Assembly (NCBI RefSeq): GCF_947497555.1
Contig: NZ_CANMGY010000004.1
Coordinates: forward strand, 62,001-126,000
Reading direction: 5' to 3'
Length of the DNA stretch: 64,000 nt
DNA from: an uncultured Umboniibacter sp.
Lineage (GTDB): Bacteria > Pseudomonadota > Gammaproteobacteria > Pseudomonadales > DSM-25080
The position numbers and the translations under genes were made by a program. Below the pieces are notes generated by a model. The model made no database searches. It was not told the origin of the DNA and saw nothing but the letters and a program-made list of their open reading frames with translations. Of the stretch, positions 54,642 through 64,000 are shown piece by piece. Within the stretch, counting starts at the first letter, position 1, and each line of letters starts with the position of its first letter.

Positions 54642-57600
54642 ATGTTAGATCAAGCAGTAAAAGATCGAATTCTACTTTTAGATGGAGCCATGGGCACCAT
54701 GATCCAGGGCTACCAACTGGCGGAAGCAGATTACCGTGGCAGCCGCTTTGCGAATTGGCCCTGTGACCTGAAGGGCAATAATGACCTACTCAGTCTCACA
54801 CAACCTAGTATCATTGAGTCCATCCACCGCCAATACCTTGAGGCGGGAGCAGATATAATCTGCACCAATACCTTTAATGCTAACTCGCCATCCATGGCGG
54901 ACTACGAGATGGCCGAACTGGTCAATGAATTAAACCGTGAGAGCGCTCTCTTAGCTCGCCGCGTTGCCGATGAGATAACTGCCAGCTCGGGCACCCAGCG
55001 CTATGTGGTTGGGGTACTTGGCCCAACTAATCGCACCGCCTCCTTAAGTCCCGACGTCAATGACCCTGGTGCTCGTAGCATCACCTTCGACCAACTCGTC
55101 AACACCTACAAAGATGCAACTAAATCGCTGCTAGAAGGTGGCGTAGACGCAATCATGATTGAAACCATCTTCGATACACTCAATGCCAAGGCAGCAATTT
55201 TTGCCATAGATACCGTGGCAGAAGAGCTGGATCGGAACATTTCCATTATGATCTCCGGAACTATTACCGATGCCTCCGGCAGAACGTTATCGGGACAAAC
55301 TGTGGAGGCATTCTGGCACTCCGTTAAGCACGCCAAACCGCTATCTATAGGATTGAACTGTGCGCTCGGCGCGGAGGAATTGCGGCCGCATATTAAGGCC
55401 TTAGCCGATATTGCCGACTGCGCGATTTCTGCCCACCCCAACGCCGGCCTTCCCAACCAATTCGGAGAATACGACCAGACAGCTGAGGAAATGGCAGAGC
55501 TCGTGGGCGAGTTTGCCGCGCAAGGGTGGTTGAACATTGTCGGCGGTTGCTGCGGCACCACACCTCATCATATTTCGGCCTTAGCTGAAGTGATGGTCAA
55601 CCACAAGGCGCGGATTGACTTTGCGGACAACAGCTATCTCGGACTGAGCGGTCTGGAACCCTTAGCAGTCCGAGAAGACAGCCTATTCGTTAACGTAGGT
55701 GAACGAACCAACGTGACCGGTTCAGCTATCTTTAGACGACTGATTGAAGCCCAAGACTATGACTCCGCGTTAGAGGTTGCAAAGCAGCAAGTTGAGAATG
55801 GTGCCCAGATCATTGATATTAATATGGATGAAGGAATGCTGGACTCCGAAGCCGCCATGGTTCGCTTCCTCAACCTAGCAATGGCCGAGCCAGACATCGC
55901 GAAAGTTCCCATCATGATCGACTCGAGTAAATGGGAGATTATCGAGTCCGGCTTGAAATGCCTTCAAGGTAAAAGCATCGTTAATTCGATATCACTTAAG
56001 GAAGGCGAAGCGAGTTTCTTGGAGCAAGCTAAGTTGGCGCGCCGCTATGGTGCAGCGGTGGTCGTCATGGCCTTTGACGAGCAGGGTCAAGCGGAGACGC
56101 TCGCGCGTAAAGTAGAGATCTGCAAGCGCGCTTACCAATTACTTACTCAAGAGGTTGGGCTTCCCGGCTACGACATCATCTTCGATCCCAATATTTTCGC
56201 CGTGGCGACGGGTATAGAGGAACATAACGACTACGCGATCTCATTCATCGAAAGCTGCGCGGCTATCAAGCAGAGCTGCCCTGGTGCCAAGATCTCTGGT
56301 GGCCTGTCCAATGTGAGCTTTAGCTTTCGCGGGAATAACTTTGTTCGCGAAGCCATGCATTCCGTCTTTCTCTACCACGCTATTGCCAAGGGCATGGATA
56401 TGGGGATCGTGAATGCTGGCCAGCTTGCGATCTATGATGACCTTGATTCAGAACTCAGAGAGTTAGTTGAAGACGTTATCCTAAATCGACGGGATGATGC
56501 CACGGATCGACTCATTGACGCAGCGCCGAAGTGGTCAGGACAATCGAATCAATCACAACACACTACGGACCTTAGTTGGCGAGAGCTACCGGTCAAAGAG
56601 CGGCTTAGTCATGCCTTGGTTAAGGGTATTGATCAGTTTGTGGTGGAAGACACCGAAGAAGCAAGGTTGCTCAGTGATCGGCCACTTGACGTGATTGAAG
56701 GTCCCCTGATGGATGGAATGAACCGAGTGGGCGACTTATTCGGCGATGGCAAAATGTTCCTACCACAGGTAGTTAAATCTGCCCGAGTAATGAAGCGTGC
56801 CGTCGCTCACCTCATTCCGTTCATCGAAGCACAGAAGGAAGCCGGTGGCTCCCACACTGCTGGCACCATCATCATGGCGACCGTTAAGGGCGACGTCCAC
56901 GACATCGGCAAGAATATTGTTGGCGTGGTGTTGCAATGTAATGGCTTTGAGGTAATTGATCTAGGCGTGATGGTGAGTTGCGAAGCGATACTCGCCGCAG
57001 CGGACGAGCATCAAGCAGATCTTATTGGCCTGTCGGGCCTAATTACCCCTTCGCTTGACGAGATGGTCCACGTAGCCAGTGAAATGGAACGTCGCGGTGA
57101 TCAGCGCCCCCTACTCATCGGCGGCGCCACTACCAGTCCAGCACATACCGCCGTTAAGATTGCGCCACAATACACCGGAGTAGCAACCTACGTAAAAGAT
57201 GCGTCCCGTGCGGTAGGCGTGGCTCAGTCACTTCTTGGCGCCCAGTCTTCAACGGTCATTGAAAAGATTCGTCACGACCAGGAACTAAAACGCAACGCGC
57301 ATGCTAACCGTCGCCAAACAAAATTAGATGGTTACTCTCAGGCGCTAGCACGGCGCACGGCACTGGATTTCACCGATGTTGAATCTCGACGTCCTAATGA
57401 ACTTGGAACGCAACTTTTAACCCCCTCACTTGAAGAGCTACTTGAATTCTTCGATTGGATGCCCTTCTTTAATGCTTGGGAATTTAACGGGCGCTTTCCT
57501 GATATCCTCAATGACCCCATCAAGGGCCCAGAGGCCACAAAATTATTCAACGATGCGCAGCGCCTGCTAGCAATTATGGTTGAAGACAAGTGGTTAAAGC

Positions 57601-58271
57601 CGCGAGGGGTAGTAGGTCTATTTCAAGCCGAATCAGATGGCGAAAAAATTGCAATTAACCATGGCGAGAGGGTTATTGAATTACCCTGCTTGAGACAGCA
57701 AAAGATTATCCCGGGTAAACCGTCACTCTCGCTTGCTGATTATATTGCCCCGGCAGGATACCAAGACACTATTGGTGCCTTTGCTGTCACCGCTGGCGAT
57801 GAAATCAAGCCCTACGTTGCCGCCTTTGAAGCGGAGCACGACGACTATAGTGCAATCATTGTTAAGGTTCTCGCAGATCGCTTCGCGGAGGCGTTTGCTG
57901 AGTGGATGCATCGCGAAGTACGAACACGTATTTGGGGTTATGCCGCTAGCGAGTCACTCAACAACGAGGCCTTAATTCGCGAGCAATACCAAGGTATCAG
58001 GCCAGCACCAGGTTATCCAAGTTGCCCCGACCACAGGGCGAAGTTATTAATTTGGGACTTATTAGATGTGGAAGCCCAAACGGGGATCACCCTGACGGAG
58101 TCATTGGCAATGGAGCCAGTCTCATCGGTATCAGGTTGGTACTTTAGTCATCCCGATGCGCGGTACTTTACCTTAGGTCCCATCGCAGAGGATCAATTAG
58201 CTCGCTACACTGAGCTTCAGGGCGAATCCATTATTGAAGACAAAAGGTGGCTTCAAAGCATTTTAAGTTAA
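54642..58271 (+). CDS. metH: Cobalamin-dependent methionine synthase
   Basis: A full-length 1209-residue MetH. In order: homocysteine domain with zinc ligands in GLNCALG near residue 240 and GGCCGTTP near 303; pterin-binding domain ([11 protein letters not shown] near 350); cap domain near 650; B12 domain with axial His753 in [12 protein letters not shown]; and an activation domain to the end ([12 protein letters not shown] near 1124). All five modules are present and intact. It transfers the methyl of methyl-THF to homocysteine. It follows metF by 12 bases, so regulation is probably shared through the palindromes before metF. Confidence 0.97.
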   Translation: MLDQAVKDRILLLDGAMGTMIQGYQLAEADYRGSRFANWPCDLKGNNDLLSLTQPSIIESIHRQYLEAGADIICTNTFNANSPSMADYEMAELVNELNRESALLARRVADEITASSGTQRYVVGVLGPTNRTASLSPDVNDPGARSITFDQLVNTYKDATKSLLEGGVDAIMIETIFDTLNAKAAIFAIDTVAEELDRNISIMISGTITDASGRTLSGQTVEAFWHSVKHAKPLSIGLNCALGAEELRPHIKALADIADCAISAHPNAGLPNQFGEYDQTAEEMAELVGEFAAQGWLNIVGGCCGTTPHHISALAEVMVNHKARIDFADNSYLGLSGLEPLAVREDSLFVNVGERTNVTGSAIFRRLIEAQDYDSALEVAKQQVENGAQIIDINMDEGMLDSEAAMVRFLNLAMAEPDIAKVPIMIDSSKWEIIESGLKCLQGKSIVNSISLKEGEASFLEQAKLARRYGAAVVVMAFDEQGQAETLARKVEICKRAYQLLTQEVGLPGYDIIFDPNIFAVATGIEEHNDYAISFIESCAAIKQSCPGAKISGGLSNVSFSFRGNNFVREAMHSVFLYHAIAKGMDMGIVNAGQLAIYDDLDSELRELVEDVILNRRDDATDRLIDAAPKWSGQSNQSQHTTDLSWRELPVKERLSHALVKGIDQFVVEDTEEARLLSDRPLDVIEGPLMDGMNRVGDLFGDGKMFLPQVVKSARVMKRAVAHLIPFIEAQKEAGGSHTAGTIIMATVKGDVHDIGKNIVGVVLQCNGFEVIDLGVMVSCEAILAAADEHQADLIGLSGLITPSLDEMVHVASEMERRGDQRPLLIGGATTSPAHTAVKIAPQYTGVATYVKDASRAVGVAQSLLGAQSSTVIEKIRHDQELKRNAHANRRQTKLDGYSQALARRTALDFTDVESRRPNELGTQLLTPSLEELLEFFDWMPFFNAWEFNGRFPDILNDPIKGPEATKLFNDAQRLLAIMVEDKWLKPRGVVGLFQAESDGEKIAINHGERVIELPCLRQQKIIPGKPSLSLADYIAPAGYQDTIGAFAVTAGDEIKPYVAAFEAEHDDYSAIIVKVLADRFAEAFAEWMHREVRTRIWGYAASESLNNEALIREQYQGIRPAPGYPSCPDHRAKLLIWDLLDVEAQTGITLTESLAMEPVSSVSGWYFSHPDARYFTLGPIAEDQLARYTELQGESIIEDKRWLQSILS

Positions 58272-58358
58272 CTTTAATCAACATGAGTTAATTTAAATAG
58301 AATTGACTTGGCGCAGATGAAACTATAGTCTAGACAAATAATTATAGGAGTAGTTTAT

Positions 58359-59057
58359 ATGTCTAGTGAAAATGGATTCTTCGCCAACGTCTCTCAAGTC
58401 ATCGCTCAACCCGTGCAGTTCTCGGCCAATTTCTTTACCGAAAAGAAAGGAATCGTTTTACCACTGTTGCTTATCATAGCTAGTGTTGTAGCCGCACAAG
58501 TTGTTTACTTTTCTTCTATTACGATGGAAGATTTTATCGCTTTCAGTCTTCGTGGCATTCCTGTCGAGGGCTATGATGAAGCTGCGGCTGGCATGCGCAT
58601 GATGTCACTGAACACGATGATGCTCATTACCGCGGTAAGCGCCGCGATCATCATTCCGGTCATCAGCGCGCTGATCAGTGTATATTATCTCATTATCAAC
58701 CGTGTTTCTGGTACTCCCCAACAGAGTTATGGCACTTGGTTTGCCATGTCGATGTGGGCATCCGTTCCCATGGTCTTCGTCCAAATCGGCGCCATCGTTA
58801 ACGTCTTTATTTCCGCCCCGGGATCACTCGCTCCAGAGCAACTATCACTCACAACGGTTAACGCTCTTATCATGGGCCGCGAATTCGGCGAACCCCTCTA
58901 TCAAATGTTTAGTCAGTTTGATCTGCTATCTATTTGGAGCATCGCGATTATCAGTCTAATCCTTATGGCTAATAAGCATCGTCCAGCTAGTGCGGTTATT
59001 TTTGCCGCTCTACCCACGGTACTTATGCTATCTGCTACTGCCGTATTCGGGGGCTAA
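58359..59057 (+). CDS. YIP1-family membrane protein
   Basis: A 232-residue protein with about five membrane helices (near residues 30-50, 85-110, 125-150, 195-215 and 215-232) and an N-terminal amphipathic section, the layout of bacterial Yip1-domain proteins. AGGAG precedes the ATG. It sits three bases ahead of the adaptor gene and leads an export operon, YIP1-adaptor-ATPase-permease. Its role is unknown; such proteins often accompany MacAB-type exporters. Confidence 0.75.
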   Translation: MSSENGFFANVSQVIAQPVQFSANFFTEKKGIVLPLLLIIASVVAAQVVYFSSITMEDFIAFSLRGIPVEGYDEAAAGMRMMSLNTMMLITAVSAAIIIPVISALISVYYLIINRVSGTPQQSYGTWFAMSMWASVPMVFVQIGAIVNVFISAPGSLAPEQLSLTTVNALIMGREFGEPLYQMFSQFDLLSIWSIAIISLILMANKHRPASAVIFAALPTVLMLSATAVFGG

Positions 59058-59060
59058 GCA

Positions 59061-60221
59061 TTGAAAAATTGGCTAATTATCGCCGCGGTCATTGTGGCAG
59101 TGATCTCACTCGCGTACTTCAAAAAGAGTGATACAGGAACTTCAAAGGAGGTCGAATTCACCTCCGTGATTCGTGGTTCCGTTGATACCAGCGTCATCGC
59201 ATCCGGCGCTCTGGTGTTCCGCAACGAAGTGAAACTAACTTCCGAGGTGATCGGTAAGGTTATTGAGCTCAACGTTGAGGAAGGCGACACAGTTGACGAA
59301 GGCGATATCCTGCTCCGTTTGGATCCCGAACAATTCCAAGCGGAGGTTGATCAGCAAAACGCTAACGTCCGCTTACAGGAAATTGCGATTGAGCGTCAAC
59401 AGAATGAAATTGCCAATCTCCAAAGTCGCTGGTCGAGGCAAAAATCTCTCTACGACTCCGGTCTAATTGATGTAGAAGGTTTCGAAGCCATCGATCATGC
59501 CTTAGCCTTGGCTCAGCTTGATCTCGCCTCGCGGGAGCAGGCACTAAGCCAAGCCAATGCGCTACGCGATAAAGCGAATGAGTATCTTCGCAAGACGATT
59601 ATTCGGGCGCCGATCACCGGCGTAGTTACCGCCCTGGATATCAAAGTTGGTGAAACTGTTATTTCAGGTACCACAAACATTGTTGGTTCCTCAATGATGA
59701 CCATTGCCAATCAGGATGACATTCTGACCGAAGTCTACGTCGACGAGGCCGACATCGCCGCGCTAGCGGTGGGTCAGCGCGCAGACGTCTTTGCCGTTGC
59801 TTTTCCTGATACCGCTATCCTAGGAACCGTGGAGTCCATTGCGAATACCGCTCGGAGTTATCCTGGACGCAATGGCTTGCGATTCAAGGTTAAGATCCGC
59901 CTTGAAGACAGTGGCGATCGTTCACTGTTCTCGGGCATGAGCTGTCGTGCAGAGATCTATCAAACTGCTGCGACAAATGCCTTCATTGTGCCGGTAGAGG
60001 CGGTTGTGACGGATCTCGAAGGCGACGACAAATCCCATTACGTTTGGTTAGTTGAAAACGGCCTGGCAAAGAAGCAGACCGTTGAGTTAGGTGCCTCATC
60101 CGATGAAACCCAAGTTATTCGTTCGGGCCTAAGTGAAGGGCAAGAGATTATTTCCGGTCCATTCCGAATCCTTCTCACCTTAAAAGAAAACGACCCCGTT
60201 AGCACGGATGATGTGGAATGA
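59061..60221 (+). CDS. MacA-like periplasmic adaptor (HlyD/RND family)
   Basis: A 386-residue membrane-fusion protein starting at TTG after a GGGGG-type binding site. An N-terminal anchor (about 3-20) is followed by a lipoyl half near 45-85 (VIELNVEEGDTVDEGD), a coiled-coil hairpin (about 95-165), the second lipoyl half with TIIRAPITGVVTALDIKVGE near 180, and a beta-barrel. It should link an inner-membrane ABC exporter with an outer-membrane channel; no TolC gene is in the window. The ATPase ATG overlaps its stop by four bases. Confidence 0.88.
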   Translation: MKNWLIIAAVIVAVISLAYFKKSDTGTSKEVEFTSVIRGSVDTSVIASGALVFRNEVKLTSEVIGKVIELNVEEGDTVDEGDILLRLDPEQFQAEVDQQNANVRLQEIAIERQQNEIANLQSRWSRQKSLYDSGLIDVEGFEAIDHALALAQLDLASREQALSQANALRDKANEYLRKTIIRAPITGVVTALDIKVGETVISGTTNIVGSSMMTIANQDDILTEVYVDEADIAALAVGQRADVFAVAFPDTAILGTVESIANTARSYPGRNGLRFKVKIRLEDSGDRSLFSGMSCRAEIYQTAATNAFIVPVEAVVTDLEGDDKSHYVWLVENGLAKKQTVELGASSDETQVIRSGLSEGQEIISGPFRILLTLKENDPVSTDDVE

Positions 60222-60925
60222 GCGACACACCGGTTATTCAGCTCAATCAAATCGTAAAAAGCTATGAACTAGCCGGTGACACCCTTGATGTGCTGAAGGG
60301 CGTAAATCTATCGATTGAGCGCAATGAGTATGTCGCCCTTACCGGTCCTTCGGGATCAGGTAAATCTACCTTAATGAATATACTGGGGTGTCTAGACTCG
60401 CCGTCGCAGGGAAACTATCTCCTTGCTGGCGACGACGTTAGTGGCTTAAGTGAAGACGAGCTAGCGGCTGCTAGAAATCAACGTATTGGCTTTATCTTTC
60501 AGAGTTTTAACTTACTCCCAAGAATGAGCGCACTCGACAACGTCGCGCAGCCACTGGTTTTTCGAGGCCTAGGTAGAAAGGAACGCCTAAAAATCGCTCA
60601 TGCTGCACTAGAGCGTGTAGGATTGGGTGACCGAGTAGATCACTTACCCAATCAACTTTCAGGGGGCCAGAGACAGCGGGTAGCGGTGGCTAGAGCACTG
60701 GCTGGCGAACCTAATATTTTACTGGCTGATGAGCCCACGGGTAATTTAGATTCTAAAACTACTGAAAGTATTATGGCGCTCTTCGATGAACTCCATGAAC
60801 AGGGACAAACTATTATTATCGTGACCCACGAACCCGAGATTGCAGCGCATTGCCAACGCGAGATTGTACTCCGAGATGGCGAAGTGGTTAACGACGTTAC
60901 CAAGGAGCGGAACGATGTTCTTTGA
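60218..60925 (+). CDS. MacB/LolD-type ABC exporter ATPase
   Basis: A 235-residue ATPase. Walker A GPSGSGKST near residue 41, the signature LSGGQRQRVAVARAL near residue 145 and Walker B ILLADEPTGNLD near 167 are all intact. The N-terminal region and the length fit MacB/LolD/FtsE-like subunits of exporters with separate permeases. It overlaps the permease gene by 11 bases. It energises the exporter encoded beside it. Confidence 0.92.
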   Translation: MSDTPVIQLNQIVKSYELAGDTLDVLKGVNLSIERNEYVALTGPSGSGKSTLMNILGCLDSPSQGNYLLAGDDVSGLSEDELAAARNQRIGFIFQSFNLLPRMSALDNVAQPLVFRGLGRKERLKIAHAALERVGLGDRVDHLPNQLSGGQRQRVAVARALAGEPNILLADEPTGNLDSKTTESIMALFDELHEQGQTIIIVTHEPEIAAHCQREIVLRDGEVVNDVTKERNDVL

Positions 60926-62138
60926 GATACTCCGAGCCGCGTTTCAAGCAGTGAGGGCTAACGTTCTCCGTTCCGTTCTCACCACATTAGGAATTATTGT
61001 TGGCGTTGCGTCGACCATTGCCGTCGTAAGTGTCGTTCAGGGGTTCTCCATGAGCATCAGCTCCCAATTTCAATCGTTGGGCAGTAACTCGCTGACGATT
61101 GAAGCTTATACCCCCTTCTCCGAGCGGATGCAGGGGCAGTTTTCCCGCCTCGACAACAGTGATCTTGAGGTTGTAAAACAACGCATCGACGGCATATCCT
61201 ATGTCACTCCTATCCTCTGGGTTTCTAGCGCCGCCGGCGGAGGTATTCGCTATCGGACCAACACCTCTAGCGCCAATATCTTAGGAACAAGTAGTAGCTA
61301 CATTTTCCTCGATGATTGGTTACCGCAACAGGGTCGTTTCATTGGCTCTACTGACGACGATACCCGTCGAAAAGTCGTTGTGATTGGCGAGAAAGTGCGA
61401 CAGGATCTCGAACTTCCAGATGACCCGCGAGGCGAATTCATTCAACTCGCTGGTGAATGGTTTAAAGTTGTTGGGATCATGGAAGAACGCGGCGAATTAT
61501 TAGGATTTAACCAAGATGATGTTGTCTTAGTACCCTACTCCGCCGCCGAATCATTGCTTGGCCGTCAACGCTTCGCGAACATCCAAATTCGTTTACGGGT
61601 GACCGATGTCACCCAGCTCGATGCTACCAAGCGAAAGATTGAGCGCCTGTTGCGTCAGCACCGTGATTTAGAGCCGGGTGACGCAAATGACTTTAAGATC
61701 TCTACGGCGGACCAACTACTCGAGTCATTCGAATCTGTGACTGACAGTATTACCCTAGTATTGGGCGGTATTGTCGCTATTTCACTCTTAGTGGGTGGGA
61801 TTGGCATTATGAACATCATGCTGGTTTCCGTTACGGAACGCACCCGGGAAATTGGTATTAACAAGGCTCTGGGCGCAACACGTTCCTTCATCTTGACGCA
61901 ATTTTTAGCTGAAGCGATTGTCCTCTGTCTCATTGGTGGTTTAATCGGCCTAGGAATTGGCTTCTTATTAGGCTTGGGCGTTGCCGCGATGATTCCAGGC
62001 TTCCCCTCTGCAGCCGTGCCGATGTGGGCCATCTGGTTAGCACTTGGTTTTTCAGTTTCAGTGGGAGTGGTGTTCGGCATCGTTCCCGCCGCTAAAGCCG
62101 CAAACCTCAGCCCTATCGACGCCCTGCGCTACGAGTAA
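60915..62138 (+). CDS. MacB-type ABC exporter permease
   Basis: A 407-residue permease started at MFFEILRAAF after AAGGAG; 25 upstream codons belong to the ATPase shadow. One N-terminal helix (about 20-45, LGIIVGVASTIAVVSVVQG), a large periplasmic MacB-PCD domain (about 50-255), and three C-terminal helices with NIMLVSVTERTREIGINKALGA near residue 300 match the MacB/FtsX family. With the adaptor it may export a peptide, antibiotic or lipoprotein-like substrate. A hairpin follows the stop (62140-62169). Confidence 0.9.
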   Translation: MFFEILRAAFQAVRANVLRSVLTTLGIIVGVASTIAVVSVVQGFSMSISSQFQSLGSNSLTIEAYTPFSERMQGQFSRLDNSDLEVVKQRIDGISYVTPILWVSSAAGGGIRYRTNTSSANILGTSSSYIFLDDWLPQQGRFIGSTDDDTRRKVVVIGEKVRQDLELPDDPRGEFIQLAGEWFKVVGIMEERGELLGFNQDDVVLVPYSAAESLLGRQRFANIQIRLRVTDVTQLDATKRKIERLLRQHRDLEPGDANDFKISTADQLLESFESVTDSITLVLGGIVAISLLVGGIGIMNIMLVSVTERTREIGINKALGATRSFILTQFLAEAIVLCLIGGLIGLGIGFLLGLGVAAMIPGFPSAAVPMWAIWLALGFSVSVGVVFGIVPAAKAANLSPIDALRYE

Positions 62139-62139
62139 A

Positions 62140-62169
62140 CTTAGTGGTGGAATTTTTTCCGCCACTAAG
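62140..62169 (+). terminator. Hairpin after the exporter operon
   Basis: CTTAGTGGTGG and CCGCCACTAAG pair over 11 bases with one G-T wobble, enclosing AATTTTTT. No T-run follows the stem. Its place just after the permease stop suggests a transcript end before leuS. Confidence 0.5.
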
Positions 62170-62249
62170 CCGCAATTTAGCTGTAAAGCCCGCTAGCATT
62201 CATTATAATGATCAGTAACTGTCGATATCGACTCGCGAGAATAAATTGA

Positions 62250-64000
<1,751 letters not shown>

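Noticed and set aside
55106-55561. A 151-codon open frame opposite metH
   Set aside because: It lies wholly inside a full-length, intact metH and shows no domain or start signal.
61655-62080. A 141-codon open frame opposite the permease gene
   Set aside because: It is antisense to the conserved C-terminal helices of the MacB-like permease. No ribosome binding site is present.

Overview
The window looks like about 64 kb of chromosome from a free-living, probably marine, heterotrophic gammaproteobacterium. The evidence is the gene repertoire: HexR, RluA, DbpA, the miaB-phoH-ybeY-corC-lnt block, a long-form isocitrate lyase and a cobalamin-dependent MetH. Several Na+-coupled transporters and a TonB-dependent receptor fit a marine life. 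Base composition is even, near 50% GC by eye, and I see no phage, transposase, CRISPR, rRNA or tRNA gene. The genus is not determined; an affinity to Cellvibrionales or Alteromonadales-like lineages is only an impression. Coding density is high and start codons could usually be placed on a ribosome binding site.

Layout. 1-7.4 kb: the tail of a YebC-family gene, an FMN-dependent glutamate-synthase-like protein, a small membrane protein, SstT, a DMT exporter, a C-terminally shortened AraC-type regulator, an MTA/SAH deaminase and uracil-DNA glycosylase. 7.5-10.8 kb: hexR-gap, divergent from a nucleoside transporter, with a HexR operator between them. 10.9-18 kb: a 2-oxoglutarate-type oxygenase and the whole histidine utilisation cluster (hutC-hutU-hutH leftward, hutI-hutG rightward, with a HutC-type operator between). 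18-22.7 kb: an Entner-Doudoroff operon, edd-zwf-pgl-eda, preceded by two copies of one palindrome. 23-29.5 kb: a DEAD-box helicase, a Na+/H+ antiporter-family protein, an S9 peptidase, a small unknown protein, rluA and a thioredoxin-like protein. 29.5-42.3 kb: D-lactate dehydrogenase-type flavoprotein, isocitrate lyase, a BVMO-like flavoprotein, a diguanylate cyclase, FklB-type isomerase, a DUF885 lipoprotein, DbpA and an OmpA-like protein. 42.6-64 kb: an aspartate aminotransferase, miaB-phoH-ybeY-corC-lnt, a block with a TonB receptor, a Cys/His-rich propeller lipoprotein, metF-metH and a YIP1/MacAB-like export operon, then leuS, which runs off the end.

How the parts work together. Sugar catabolism by the Entner-Doudoroff route (Zwf, Pgl, Edd, Eda) feeds GAPDH, encoded with its probable regulator HexR. 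A HexR-like palindrome also lies between isocitrate lyase and the flavoprotein, suggesting one regulator may balance sugar breakdown against the glyoxylate shunt. Histidine is degraded in four steps to glutamate and formamide. MetF and MetH regenerate methionine, and the deaminase at 5.4 kb would drain S-adenosylhomocysteine or methylthioadenosine.

The window is mostly conserved housekeeping and central metabolism. The least explained parts are the operator architecture of carbon metabolism, the receptor/propeller-lipoprotein pair, the structured and palindromic DNA before metF, and the small protein before rluA. I did not find a clear-cut new defence or mobile system.
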